Source: Tyto alba (lineage: Eukaryota > Chordata > Aves > Strigiformes > Tytonidae). From it: DNA of 64,000 nucleotides. Below the pieces are notes generated by a model that was given only the letters and a program-made list of their open reading frames with translations, ran no database searches and had not been told where the DNA came from. Positions 37,407 through 51,685 of this stretch are shown one piece after another; position 1 is the stretch's first letter, and each line of letters begins with the position of its first letter. The stretch is from NCBI RefSeq assembly GCF_018691265.1, contig NW_024881316.1, positions 21,739,819 to 21,803,818 on the forward strand, in the 5' to 3' direction. The position numbers and the translations under genes are program-made.

Positions 37407-40400
37407 CCAACTGATACTTTAATGCAGAAATGGAAATACCAGCAGAATGTTTCTAGGCCATGAATATTAACAAAGATGCCAGATTCAACCTCAGGGTTTG
37501 CACTAGTTGGAAATAGAAGGTTTTTATTCTTTAGAGTCTCCCAAGGAGTTCCACTATAAGCATATAAATTGTTCCTTCTATTAGCATTCAATTAAATAAT
37601 CAGTTTTTCATTAACCACATTGCTTAACCTATTTTTCTCTTAGTTTTCCCATGTAGAGGGGAGGTAGCAGTTCATTTTAGACCATCAGAGTATGACAAAG
37701 GAAATTAATTAGTGCTGCCTGGTAGAAGAAATATATGTTATTCATTATTGTATTTCTTCTGTCTGTAATAGGTAAGAAAATAGAAGATTCTCAATTGTAG
37801 ATCATTGCGGTATTGCATTGTTATCTGTTCAACATTGCATTGATACAGCTTTATTCATGTGTCAGGTAGCTTCCTAATTTTCATTCATAGGATCAGATTT
37901 ATATGAGACACTAAATGGAAGACTCCATCTGAAGATGGGTCAATGCAATAATTCATTCCTATACTTTTGTGCAATATTAAGCTCCTGTTAACTCCAGAAG
38001 AGTCACTATGCTGCTGGCAGTGATAGCCCTGCTCACGGCAGGGGAGACATAACTGGTAGGACATTACCTATTATGTCTCTTTGTGAGCACATTTCCAATG
38101 CTTTTTTGAGGCATTTTGTTGCCAAGGTCTTAGGACAATTGAACCCTCGACATTTGTTTGAATTTATCTTTTTCATTATCATCAAGTGGAATTTTTCCCA
38201 CCTCAAAATATATTTTGGATATGTTACTCTTTTCCTTTACTTTTTCCTTTGTTCTGTTTTAACCATTCTAACAACCTACAATTTATATGTACACAGAAAA
38301 ATTCATACCACTGTAGGCAAATTGTTATTATAAACTTGTTGTAGGTAAACATTCATTGAAGTCAGAAATGTATGTATGCATTTTCTTCAAACTTCATATC
38401 TCATAGGCATTTCACATAAGACCATTGCTTCTATACATACATACACTGATTTCTTATTTTTCTTTATTTCCACCAATACTTTCATATGCATAGGATTCAA
38501 TTAGCTGGTGGGTAGATACATGGTTTAACAAAGAGTTTTAAGACATGTTATCACACTCTGCAATGCAACAACGTTGATGGTATCCAAATAGTTTTTGAAA
38601 TCTGAGGTTTTACCAGGTGCTCTGTTTCATATTTTGCCAGGTTTACAATAATGTTAATTTGCTCAGGGAGAGATAATACTGAATGTTTTTTATACAGACT
38701 TATACTCTGCTTCCACTGATAATGTTTTTTAAATACAAACATGATACAATACTTTTTCAGTGTGTTCCAAATCACTTTAAATGAAAGTGATTTTGTACTT
38801 AAAGAGAATGATATGGCTGATAATAGTCATGTTTCTCTTGAAAATAAAAGATCTCTGGGTTTGTAAAGTCATGTACTTTTGTATTCTTCTTGTAAAGATA
38901 GTGTTCAGCTGCGTCATGCAATCAAATGTAGGCTTCAGTTTATTCATTGTTTAGTGGAAGTCTCCCAGCTCACCCTTCATCAATATAATATTGCATTGTT
39001 GTATTTGATTACTATTCTGACATTTTCTAAATTAACAAAACCACTTAATTTAGTTTCCCCAGAGGAAAACACATGACTTTTGAGATAATAGGTCAGTGTT
39101 AGGGAACTTGTTTGTCATTTTGTTTGCTGAAATAGTTTTTTCTGCACTGAAGGGAAGAACAGGTCCAAACCTATTATGTAATGACTGTTCATAAAAAGGA
39201 TTTCACTCCTTTCACATAAGAATATTCTTTCAGTGAAGACTGTAGTTGAATTTTCCTCATTTTTTCCAAATGTCTTCCACCTTTTTATTAGGTGTTGCAT
39301 AGGCCTTAACTGGAGGCTTTTAACTGAAGGGGGAAACAAACTTTCCTTCCTGTCATTATATAATTTTTTAAATTGCTTGAATGCAATTACATCTATATTA
39401 AAAATCAGTGAATTAGAGAAGCCAGATTAGAGTGTAAGAATGAGCTGTGCAAAAGACTGCAAGCACTTTCCCTGAGAAATGTTCATTTCTGGAGCTCCAA
39501 AGAATAGAAGAGTAGGAGTCTTCCTCTTTGGTATAATGTAAGCTCAAAGAAAAGTTAAAAGTAGTCCTAATGAAAATTAAAACCGCCTTGTTCAGGTGTA
39601 GCAAATATCTAGTTGGTACTTGAACCTGAGGCAATGCTGTCAAAAACAGGAGAAAGCAACAGTATTCAGTCTTGAAGATGAATTATTGGGTTTAAAACCA
39701 TAGGTTTTTATCAGTAGTAAAAACTAGTGGCTCCATTAATTCATCTAACAGAAAAAAACCCCACAACAATATGCAAAGAAGCCTATTATGATCCAACAGA
39801 GAATAGTCATTACATAAGCACAACGTATTCTCCATTCTTCTAAGTAAGAGGATGTTGTCCCAAAACCCAGATTAGAAGATAATCTTTTTTGTGTTGTTAT
39901 CTGTCTCCCCCAAATCCACTTTGAGCTGAATGCATGACCAGACACATCCATTACGACAACCACTGGTGGTTACCACTTGACCTGGGTTACAGGGAATAAA
40001 GGTCAGGTTGAGGTAGGGGGAGTGAACCATCACATGTGCCTACTGTCAGCATCAATTTTGTAACAATCAATTTTTCCAATACTGTCATGATCATGAATAA
40101 TAATAATAGCTATCATAATGATGATAACTATTATATTTTGTTGTAGCTTCAAAACTCTGCATAAGTGTAAACATTAATTCTTCCAGTATTTTTGTGTTAT
40201 TCTTATTTTTTCATGTGTGAAATGGAGATGTCACAGTCTATCAGTTGTCACAGTGCACTGATGTATTGTGTTTACACCAGTGCAGTCCCTGTGAAGTCAG
40301 TGGAATTGTAGAGATATGATTAAGAGCAGAATTTACACTATCCTTTAAGGTCCAGTCTGAGAACAGATATGTTTGGAGTCATGATTCATAAAATATATAT

Positions 40401-41149
40401 GTTGAAGAAAAACATTTTATTGAAGTAAATGATCCTTGGGTGCACGCTGCCTGTAGTACTCTTGGTGATATATACAATGGTCCCATTAACCAGTCTACTA
40501 AAGGATCATATACTGGACTGTTGAATTGGCAGAGCTGGAGTAAGTGAGGTATAAAGCAAGCGAAGCAGAACCTAGCATAAACAGTATGTGTTTCACCTAA
40601 AGTAGATATTATCATTTTCAGCTACTAATGTGCTTATACAGAAGCATGAATTTCTGAGGATTTTTTTAGATTCTATATAATGTGTGAAAAATTATACACC
40701 AACATTAAATAAATTGTACCTTTTGTGCAAGGTAGACAATATTAGGCAAGATAAAGTGTATTTCTTCTCCTTATGCTATCCAATTCTACAAGTATCTCCA
40801 CAGCAAAAGGCAAAAGAAACAGATTGAAGGTGAACAAAAGCGTTTTCCCTTCCCTTTCATTCCACACTGTCTAGAAAGATATTTTAAATAACATTAGATT
40901 TGTGTATAATAGCATCTAGTCCTATACAAATTCAGAGACACTGATGGTTGCAGTCACTTCTATTATACTCTTCTTGTTTGTCTATTATGGGACCTGTTCA
41001 CTCTTTCTTTGCTTTGTGATAGGCTCAATTATGAGCCTGAAAGACTGGAAATATCATATTAATGTTAAGATCACTTTTTATCAAATATGAGACAAATTAT
41101 TCACTGTTAGCATTCCTTCACTGAATCATGTGTAATTCTTCTGATAGAA

Positions 41150-41265
41150 ATATTAGAATTATAGAATTCCATGGCTGCAAGACATCTTAGGTGCTCACTT
41201 AGTCTATCCTGTCCTTAAAAACCTCCTGTGATGGAGCCTGTACAAAACCATTCAACATACCTCAG
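41150..41265 (-). mobile_element. Short old CR1 3' relic
   Basis: AGAATTATAGAATTCCATGG followed by GACATCTTAGGTGCTCACTTAG and TTAAAAACCTCCTGTGATGGAG resembles the reverse complement of a CR1 3' end. It is about 115 bp and highly diverged. Assignment is by pattern memory only. Confidence 0.5.
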
Positions 41266-43740
41266 TATCCATACTATTACAAAGATTTTTTAATGGAGAC
41301 AAAGGAAAGATTACTTATTTCTTGTTTGTAGCAGCCTTCTATGTGCTTGTAGATTATACTGTGTATCTGATTTGGCTTGTCTTCTTCAACCCTTTTGATT
41401 TTGCCTAAGTGATGTATGGTACTATCAACATCAGATATCCACTGCAAGAATGTCAACAACTAAAGAATAGATCTTGGATTTGATGAAACCTGGATTTAAT
41501 CTCATTTTACAGGCCCCTTTTCTATATCTCCAGTGGTTCTTGAAACATTTTTCTAGTCTTGATTCTCTTGGCTCACGTATTCTTCCGTGCAATGCACCAT
41601 TTGAAGGTTATTAGCATGCCTTATGTAGCAGAGACAATAGAAATGAAGAAATGCAGATACCAAATATGTGATGATAAGGGAAGAGAGGATCGGAGATTAG
41701 TGAAAATGGATCGAGCAAAACTCCTGCTGATTAATAAAGTGGGTCTTTAAGAAATATGAGATCATTCATTGTCCTGACCTTGGAAGAAAGCAAAACAATA
41801 CTTTATATATCTGCTGTCTCTATACCTGTCTATACATCCTATTATTGTGCTTACCTTTTCTCTAACAGGATGACATTGTTGACTTATTTTCAGCTTGTCA
41901 TCTACTTTTAAGGATCTTTACTGTGGAACTATCAGCTGTATAACTGTTTCCAAGCCCTAGGAGCTTTCAAAATCCACTGTGAAATATGTTTTTCTTATGA
42001 TTATTATGCCTTACTAAGCACTGTGTTCACTATGTTAATAATAGATTAATTATTACTAGATTATGTGAAGGGACATGACAAGAAGACTAGCAAAACCCTC
42101 CCTTAAAAACTAACTGAAGAAAGCTGGTGATTTACATCAAGCCAATTTTCGGTGAATCTTTATTATATTAATTTATCTCTAAATCAAGGAAAATGTCATG
42201 AGAATGGAAGAGTAGAATAAATAAACTTTTTTAAAATACCTTTCAACATAAAAAAAAGGATCTGTCCAACAAAATAATGGCAAAAAGTCAGTGTCAGACA
42301 GACTAACCTTTTAATATTAAAACTAAGTAATATGAAAGCACACATGTAATAAACAGGTTTGAAATTTAGTGGGTTCTCTTTGATACTTTAAAATATTTAA
42401 AATATATTGTCAAAGCATGTTAATAATGGAAAAACAATGAGTGTTGTTCTCTTATGGATATATCATTTCATATAGCTTGATATATATCTGACTGGAGAAG
42501 TCTCAGCAACTTTAATATGATAGCCATGTAAGGATGATTTTTTCCTTCCTATATTAATCAGAATAGAGGAAGAGCTGGACGTATTTTTCTCTCTTATATT
42601 AATGCAAGCCCATTGACCTGTGTTACACTTTGTTAGAATTTGGCCTGCTCTCAGAACACTCAGCAAGTATTGTGATGGCAGTTTCAAAATCAGAATTTTG
42701 ACAAATGGCATTCTCCAAATGTAGAACAAATTATGCTAGTTGAAAGTCTACTAAGAAACAAAAGGCAAATACTAGGTTTTTAATGCCAAACTGTGTTATA
42801 TTTATAGGAAAGTGCATAAAATGTCTGTAAGAAAGATTTTAAATGGCAACATAACACCAGTTTTATTAATATGGTCAGATTTTTGTTAAGAAAATGACCA
42901 TCTTAAATATGCAAAATCACATGTGGAAGAGCTATGTGGTTCTGTTTCTTATTGCTTTTCTCATTCAGACATGTAAATTTTAAGATTTTTTAAAAGACCT
43001 ATGTGGAAAAATGGGAAGAAAGGAGGCATTTAGTATGAAAATTATTATATTACTGTGCAAATCTGTGTATTACATAGGAGTTCTAAAATAAATTCATATG
43101 TACAATTCAGTTCAAACTTCCTCAAACATTTTGAAGTGGTGACTGAAGTACTTCTTATTTCTCACAGATAAATCCAAAAGTCTGGCAGAAAATCAAGTGT
43201 GTTCTGTGGGTAAAACAACCCTATCAATAAAACTATAATCAAATGCAATTAAGAAACATTTAATTTAAAAGGAAATTGATGTTGAAAGTGGTGCCTGAGA
43301 CTAGTATTTCCATAAAATTCTGTGTCTCAGTTCAAGCAACAGCGAAGTAGTACCTTTTTATGTTTCCTTGATTGTAACCACAATGAAGAAAGAAAAAATA
43401 GAGTGTTTGGAAGACTTTCAAAGTCAAAGTATAATGTAACTGGGTTGATGTTCTAAAACTCAGTTATCAAGGTTTTTTAGGTGCTCCTTTTTGCAACACT
43501 TTTCACCAAAACCAGTAAGTAGTATTTTGCCACATTGCAATATGGAGCACTTAGGAACAAACTGAGTTGTAGACAGAGCACTATGTATAAGAGCAGGAAA
43601 AAACTCTTGTTCAGTTTGGAATATTTTTCCTTTTCTGCAGTATTCAGTAACAGGACCTCTAATAGCCGTTTGAATCAAGAAGAATCAGTGCAGTACTGCA
43701 GGACTTGCTATGTCATACAAACACAAAAATCTATGTAAGG

Positions 43741-45290
43741 CACAGAGATAGACGAGCAATGTTGGTGCTCTGACCACTTCCCTGGGGAGCCTGTTCTACT
43801 GACTGACCGGCCTCCCAGTAAAGGACCTTTTTCCAATGTCCAATCTGAACTTCCCCTGACTCAGCTTCATTTCATTTCCTCGTGTCCTGTCTCTGGTCAC
43901 CAGAGAGAGGAGATCAGCACCTTCCCCTCCACTGCTCCCCTTAAAGAAGTTGTAGACTGTGATGGGGTCACTCCTCACCCTTCTGTTCTCCAAGGTGAAC
44001 AAACCAAGTGACTTCAGCCACTCCTCATAGTCTTGCCCTCAAGAGCTTCCACCATCTTGGTCACTCTCCTCTGGACACACTGTAATAGTTTGATGTCCTT
44101 CTTATATTGAGGCACCCAAAACTGCATACAGTGCTCGAAGTGGGGCTGCACCAGTGCAGTGTACAGTAAGTCAATCACCTCCCTCAACTGGCTAGCTATG
44201 CTGTGCTTGACGCAGCCCAGGACATGGTTGGCCCTTCTGGCTTCCAGGGCACACTGTTGATTCATATTCGACTTGCCATCCACCCAAACACCTCTCTCAG
44301 CATGGATGTTCTTCAGCCTCTCATTTCCCAGCTTGTGCATATAAACAGGTTTAGCCCATTCCAGGGGGAGAATCTGGCACTTGCTCTTGTTAAATTTCAT
44401 GTAGTTGGTGATTGCCCAGTTCCCTAGTCTATCCAGATCTCTCTGTAAGGCCTCTCTAGCCCCAAGGGCATCCACAGCTCCTCCAAGTTTAGTACCATCA
44501 ACAAACTCAATGTACATTCGATTCCTGCATCCAGATCATTTATAAAACATTGAAGAGAACTGGCCCTGAAATTGAGCCCTGGAAAACCCCACTGGCGACT
44601 GACCACCAGCCTGATGTAACCACATTTACTATAGCTCTTTAAGCCCAACCCATCAGACAATTGCTCACTCAACATATTATGGACTTGTCCCACTCTGTGC
44701 TGGCCATTTTATCCAGGATACTGTGAAAGACAGTATCAAAATCTTTGCTAAAATCCAAAACCAGAACATCTACTAGCTTCCCTTGGTAAACTAGATGGAT
44801 GACCTTGTCATAAAGCAGGACTTTCCCCTTGTGAACTCAGGCTGGCTATGATCAATGTCTACATTGTCTCTCAAGTGTTTTTCAATAACTCACAGAATAA
44901 CTTTCATAATTTTACCAGGCACTGAAGAGAAACGGATAGGCCTGTAATAAGAAGGTCTTCCTTCTTTTCCTTGAAAACTGGGACCACATTTGCCAGCTTC
45001 CAGTCAGCTGAGACCTCTCCAGACTCCCAAGACCATTGAAAAATAATGGAAAGAGGTTCCACAATGACATTAGCCAGCTCCTTCAGTACCTTGGGGTGAA
45101 TACCATTGGGCCCCATAGATCTATGCACATCCAACTGGAGCTGCAAGTCTTGAACAATTTCATAGTCAGCTAGGAGTTTATTATCCCCTAATGTATTCCA
45201 AAATTTCACACACCCCTTTTTTTTTCTTCTTCTTAAAGAAAAAGGCATCAAGGGATTACTGCGAGACACTATTAGGGGTCAAAGTTATTT
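43741..45290 (-). mobile_element. CR1 LINE, largest reverse transcriptase remnant
   Basis: Minus-strand CR1 of about 1.5 kb. The 5' part (45269-44904) encodes RSMGPNGIHPKVLKELANVI, the start of the CR1 reverse transcriptase. The 3' part includes a 167-codon frame (44517-44014) with DGTKLGGAVDALG, MKFNKSKCQILPLEW and LLYTALVQPHFEHCMQFWVP. Several frameshifts separate these parts. At the left the element stops inside its C-terminal region; no 3' hairpin or octamer tail is present, so the 3' end has been lost by deletion. Not functional. Confidence 0.95.
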
Positions 45291-46662
45291 TGGATTTTTC
45301 ATCTTCTGTGCTTTTGTCTACTCTCTTCCCTTGTCTCCATTTCTCTTTCCCCTTCTGCCCTACTGTTACACTTCTACAGTTTGGTCAGCTCATAGCAACT
45401 AGAAAACTTGAAATTTGGTGTTGTATGGCTGGAGGTTACAACAGATGTTTTATTGATTTCAAATAAAAGGTCAGACATAAATGAAGTATTCATTTTCATA
45501 ATTGTCTCTTCTTAGTGTTGTAATTGAAAGTGGTAAGAAATGCCAAAATTTGCCATTGTTAAAATAGAAGAGGGTGAAAAGATGTGAACATTTCTACAGA
45601 AGTAGTATGTTGAAGTTAATTTTGGAAGAGAAAGTATGTTTTTAATAATGAAATTTTTGAAGTACATTTTTAAGGAAAAAAAAAAAAAGTAGCAAGTGCA
45701 AGAATTTTGGGAAGAAGACTGAAGAGATTATTAAAACTGTAGGACACTACAGATTTTCACACTTGTGAATTGAATGTGCTCATTCAGAAGTAAAACCACT
45801 GTTCTTGAAAAATCTCCTGTATTGCTTGACAGCTGGTTAGATGTTCCCTTGGCAACTGCTCTGGTTAATCAAGGGTGTAAATGAAGCCGCTGTTTCAGTG
45901 TTTTGCAGGAGTCATTTTATATTGTGTATTTAATATCAATACTTTTTCAGTAAAGAGGATTTTTGTTGGGATTTTTTCCTATGATGAGCTCTTAAGTTGG
46001 GCTGATGTTTGTCAGCTTGTAGGGAGAAAAATAGCAAATAGTTTTAAATGTAATCCTCCAATTATGCCTTTAGAAAATGGACAGTAGTATAACTACTTTG
46101 TAATAATTTCTCAGAAGACCAGAAACCCAGGTCTGCTAGTAGTGTGAGATCTTTGTTCAGACAAAATCATACCATGATAATTTAGCTTGGAAAAGAACAG
46201 AGACCTGTTATCTTTATAATGCTTGGGGGTTTTTTATACCTGATGATCTGACATTTTATTTTTGTTATGCCTCTCCTTAATCTGTTAGAAATATGTCTGC
46301 ACCTTCAGCCCCATATAGAAAACATAATTGTTATAAACTAAATTTTCTTAAGTATGTTTACACAACCATGAATGAACCATTTTCACATTATTACATTAGG
46401 TAATTATAATGCATGAATGCAATTAAAAGTCTTCCAGAAGTTCCAGTGTCTGGACCTATTCTAATCCATATTGTCAAATATGTAATCAGTTTAAGATACT
46501 TTACTGTGTTTCCCTTGATATAAACTGGAAGCTTAAGCAATCTTGCTATCAATTAGGGCTTAAGTCAGTCTTTCCAATGATTAGAAGAGACATTAGTATG
46601 AATTTTGTATTCCTGCTTTCTACTGTGCTCCTTTAGTGCCACCTGGTGACTGGTTTGAAAGG

Positions 46663-46690
<28 letters not shown>
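46663..46690. repeat. Poly-A tract
   Basis: An uninterrupted run of 28 A, the longest homopolymer in the window. Confidence 0.95.
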
Positions 46691-46693
<3 letters not shown>

Positions 46694-49600
46694 TGATTGC
46701 ATTTCTACATGGAGAAGTAGCTGTGATAATTTAAACTGAAACATTTGCTTGAGCAAGATTATACCAGGTAACATTTGGTTTAGAAGTGCCTCAATCTTAG
46801 CTAGTTTAAGAGGATTTCTTTCAATAACATTTCCAGGCCTAAATTAATCCAATACTTAATATCTATAACTGTGTCATAGGTATGAATGTGTTAGGCAAAC
46901 AATACACTTTGTTAGAAATTCAGTGTTCATTCACATAATTAATCAAGATGTAACTAATAATGGCATTAATCATTGTATATCGCTTATGGTTTGCATCTGT
47001 TGAGGTCCATGAGTCTTCCATAAAAAAAGAGCCCCTGTAGTAAATCCTTTGCTAATTCTTGTTCTTAACGAGCTTATATAAAATCCACAGCAGCTATGAA
47101 AAAATCATGTTATTCTAAGCCAAGCACATAAAAGAAAACTGAACCTCTTCATATTTCACGTTTGTGGAAACAAATAATCAAGTGTATCAGGCCTGTACCT
47201 TAGCATCTACAGGAACAAGTTGACCTCTACATGGCTCCAGACCTATTTAGATTATTGTGTATAATATTCCTATACGTCCTTACCACACACCTGTTTCCCA
47301 TAACTACTCCCCACACACCCAATTCTCTACTGCTCTGAGAATCCATTTTATATCATTACGAGAGCAATGTGCATGAATCACAATTCTGGTGCCTGACAAA
47401 GTAATCCTGCAATAGGAATCATATTGCATTCTTTCCTGTCACTGTTTCTGGAGGGAAAAATACACTGGTTTTGAACGCAACTGAAATATGCCACTGAGAT
47501 GTGAGGCAGATGGACTGAAATGCCTTCAGCATCTAAACAAGTGAAAAAACACATGAACTAAAAATACTTCAAATTTTAAAGATGTCAGTTATTAGCCACT
47601 TTCATCTCAGGTGTTCTTAATGTGAGGTCAGTATCTCATAATATGAGGTTAATTAGAAAAATAAAGAAAAAATGTCAAGAGAATAAATCATCACATCCAT
47701 TTTATCTTTTCTAACATGGATAATGGATTTCAATCATCTGTGAGACGTGTGAAATAATACAACTGCATTTATCCAGTTGCAAGATTAAAACAGATTTAAA
47801 CATAGATTATAAGAAAAATAATATAAATTTATAGAGCTACATGAAATGTTATTTTAGTTCAGGTCATTTCTGCGGCAGAATATTTCAAGCACATTCTTTT
47901 TTCTATCATTGTTTTTAAAAACTAGTATAATTATGTCTTGCATATGTCCATATTGTAGCACTTTGTGGTTTTAAATGTTATAGTAAAGATAGAGACAGCA
48001 TTTCTGTTTTAATTGCTATTTTTCATTATTTTCATAATTTTATCAGAAAACTGTCCTTTGGGCTGTAATTTTCATGCTCTGCCTCTTTTTAAAAGCTATT
48101 CTAAGCATATTTGAATAATCTAACAAATTCAAACAGTCCTAATTTTGTGGTAATGTAAGCATGAAAAATATTCATTTTGTTCACATTTCAAATAACAGTT
48201 TTTGCTTTCTATGGCATAAGACAGAGAGAAATTTCAAATATTACTTGCTTGGCAATCCTTGCAGAGAAAAGAGCAAATGCTGAAGAAGGTAGTAGCATTC
48301 TTAATATGCACTACAGAATACAGGGCAGTAGGTTGCTGCTTATAGCCTGTGTTTTTTTTCTCACAACTCAGTCATTAATCTACTGGCTGACACCTAACAA
48401 ATCAGTTATTTTCTCTGAGATTTCATTGCTGCATCTTAAGGAAAAAAAAAAAAAATAGCTTGCTTTATGTCCTTTGTGACATTGAGACTTAATGATCAAA
48501 ATCACAGTAAAATAGCTGCTGTTTATAGATACTGGGGTTTTTTTCTTTGGAATTTATTTTTTTCTTTTTTTCTGACACATTTCTTTAAAGGTAGACTGGA
48601 TCACCAGGTAGGCCTGGGTAGGGATGACTGTTATTATCTATATGATTTTAAGATATTTGAGCTTGTCTTCATAAGTATACTGCAGAAAAGACCATGTCAG
48701 CATCAAGTAATCTTTAAGGCTTATTTTAATTGCACCTATTTTTAACCTTTCACTTTTTTTTCCCCATCAAAGAATCAAAACAATAGAAATTATGTATGAA
48801 AACCAGTGAGAATATGTGAATACCAGACATTTGAAATGAAAGTTTACAATGCTGAATTTGGTTTGGATGGCTAGTTGTTTGAAGATGATCAAGCTGGCAT
48901 AGACCACATTTTTCTTTTTTTTCCATGTGATGAAAATTCTTCTTTATTAACTTTGCTATATCACTTAATTTTTGTTCTTTGAGGGCTGGACTATTATATT
49001 ATGTGATATAAGGGGTTAAACCTTGAATTGATTTAGAAACTGCAACAGATGTGGACTTCAGAAACCTACCTGAAAAAAACGGGACAAGGCAGGTCAGAGA
49101 GTAGGCTTTGCCATGAATATTTTAGGTTTATACTAAAATATCCACCTGGAGTAGAAAGCATCAAGAAAAGGTTGTGAGACAGTTTTCCCCAAGAGAATCC
49201 TAAATGAACTGGTTTTCTTTTAAGTTAATTTATCTTATACTCTGTGATTGACCTGAACAATTCCCAGCAGCTGAAATATGAGTAGGAATAATAAATAAAA
49301 TTCAAAGTATAATTTACATCTCAAGAATTGATTGGAAATCATAGTAGATGGAATAACTTTCTCCAAAATTTTCCTTATTCCAAGTATCTAAAAATGAGAT
49401 CACAAAACTGTCTGTCGATATACCCGTTTTTTATTAAGGAGGAAATCAATTCACATTTTATGATAAAATTGTGAAAATTAGCTGATCTTCAGAACATCAG
49501 ATGTTTCTTCTGGCTCCCTATATTCAAAATGAAAATGTTATGCTATCTGTAGACTACATAAGATGGAACTTAACTTAAAATATACTTAAAAGCAACATTT

Positions 49601-51576
49601 TTTTTATCCTGAGTTAAGAAAGAAAAATGAACATTTTTCAAACTTATCTGAATAGTTTAGGGGTCTAGCTCACATTTCAAAAGGTGATAATAGAAGATGT
49701 CATTCAAATATCTCAGTCTTTTTTTAAAAAAAAATTAAAACATTTTTGTCCCTGGCTCAAAGATAGGAAGAGTGTTGCATACTTACAAAGGTAAAATAAT
49801 TTAACACATTTCAACTCCATGCAGCAGAGCACAGTGCAAAGTCAGTGACTAAGTATTGACTGAATTAACTCTGGAACCAGAAGCAATATAACCATTGGAA
49901 AGGTAGGATTTATTAATAAGGGTGCATCACCTGCTCATACAGATATATTGCCTATGAGACTTGTGTTAGTAGATGCACTGTTTTTTTGCTGCTCACTTAG
50001 GAATCACTGCACTGCAATGAATGTTATAAATATTCATTAGGGGCCTAATGCTATATCCATTTATGTCAGTACAATATTCCCAGTAACTTCAGAGGTGAAA
50101 ACTGAGACTCTAAATTTCATACTGAATCGACAGACAGGAGGATGAAATAATAAGACTGTAGACAAGGGAGTAGAAAAGCAAAGCCAAAAGCATAATATGG
50201 GATAAATCATACCATGGTAACTGCACACAACCAATATGAAAAGGTAAGTATTTGAGAGCATGGTAGGTCTTGATGTGGTTCATCCAGGAGTAAATTTGTC
50301 CTTGGCAGTGCTAAGGTAATTTCTAAGATTAGTAATATATGCTTTATGGGCATATGGACATAATGGGCTTTAAAATATATTAACTCTTTTATATGTCTAT
50401 GGTCTAACATAGAAACTCATCTCTCCCAACACAAAATAGTTTCTGAGATTTCTGTCATTGTTCTTTAACATTTGTTCATCTAAAAAAATGGAAAATTTGG
50501 CAGTCCATATAAATGTATAATTTTTTTTTCAGAATATTTTTTAAATCTGTTGTGTAACATTTGTAAAATAATACACAAAAATGTAACATTGTTCCTGTTA
50601 AATGTCTTACTCTGGAAATCTAATTATATGGATTTGACTGAGCAAAGTTTCATGTGAAGAGTGCGTGTAGTCAGTAAACCTTAACATGCTTCCCAAAAGG
50701 AGGTCCATCATATTTTCTTTTAAAACATGTGAAAACTGAAACTAAGATAAAGTAGAATTGGGAAGCACTTATACAGAAACAGCGGAGCTCAGTCTTAAAG
50801 AAGCTATTGACTACTAATCTCCTAATCTGCCATAGCTGCAATAATGTTTATGCATATTTTCTTCCTAAATACAAATTTGAAAATCATCTTGTTAGATTGA
50901 ATTTTTACTGTTGATAATATCAGTAGCTTTTCATTGGCTCTTATCATAGGAATAATCTGAAGAATTCTCAGTGTTTTAGTGAATGTTCACTAGTATTTAC
51001 TTTACAAATTCCCTTAACCTTATATTCTTTATCTCCGAAGCTCAGTACCAGAGTTCACATTGACAGCACACTTAGCAAGTAGCGATAACTATATCACAGT
51101 GTAATCTTGCTGCTCAGAGGTATGCAGCCTTTCATTTCTTATTCCATTTCTGTTTCCCCTGTAGGACAGGAAAATGAAATTTCCACCTAGGGAGTTCAGC
51201 ATCATTCAACATTGATGTTACTTGTCCAACAGTCCTCTATACTAGGGAGACCGTATGTCTGTCACAGTTAGCACTTACAATTTATCAATACCCACTTAGG
51301 CATGTGAAGATCTTTTCTTCTTTGTCTCTGTACACATTTCTAACACTAGAGTCAAGAACAGTAGGAAAGCAAATAGAAGAAGGACATTAGTAGAAGAAAC
51401 TTACATCTTTTGTCTCCTGGGTAGTCCAAATATCCATGAAACTGGTATTATTAGTGTCCAAAGACTGTCATCCTTTATGGAGGCAGAGGCATCTTTTTTA
51501 CCTTGCCTTTGCTGTGTGAGGTTTGAATTCTCTGCTGTCAACAGCATAAACAGTAATAAGATCTGTTTCCTTACAG

Positions 51577-51685
51577 CTATATGTTGCCTGTGAGCAGTCC
51601 TGAAGGTTACTGTATGATTGAAATGGCTGCAGATGGAAATCCTCCAGTACAACACAAACTTTCTCTCTCATATCAAGCATCTCAG
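51577..51685 (+). CDS. EYS: EYS exon: middle of the same laminin-G domain
   Basis: This 109-bp exon has a pyrimidine-rich acceptor, TTTCCTTACAG, ending at 51576 and a consensus donor, CAG|GTAAGT, at 51686. Its first base completes the codon split at 12543-12544. It then reads 36 full codons and ends on a codon boundary. The product contains YMLPVSSPEGYCMIEMAADG followed by NPPVQ and, at its end, ASQ. Human EYS, as recalled, has a CMIEM.ADG.PPVQ pattern followed by a short variable stretch and ASQ at the same place. The single cysteine (CMIEM) is shared. The recalled human residue at the junction is Arg, whereas the join here gives AG+C = Ser. No longer reading frame marks this exon, so it is visible only through protein similarity plus splice sites. 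Very likely correct. Confidence 0.9.

Larger units (their letters stand above)
12545..51576 (+). other. EYS: 39-kb EYS intron
   Basis: The intron is bounded by GTAAGA at 12545 and TTACAG at 51571-51576, and it splits a codon after its second base. It holds four LTRs, three large CR1 copies and one CR1 relic, all listed separately. The stretches 12545-16464, 17140-18482, 18965-19411, 21780-28020, 28849-33689, 34166-41149, 41266-43740 and 45291-51576 are AT-rich, with every frame frequently stopped and only short homopolymer or simple repeats. I see no further exon, host gene or RNA gene there. Isolated frames of 60-120 codons (for example 29817-30176 on the minus strand and 29326-29601 on the plus strand) lack recognisable motifs or supporting splice structure. 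Confidence 0.8.

Noticed and set aside
44014..44517. 167-codon minus-strand open frame, the longest in the window
   Set aside because: It is part of decayed CR1 reverse transcriptase, with characteristic C-terminal motifs, not a host gene.
46663..46690. Poly-A runs considered as tails of processed pseudogenes or SINEs
   Set aside because: No gene-like or SINE-like sequence precedes them.
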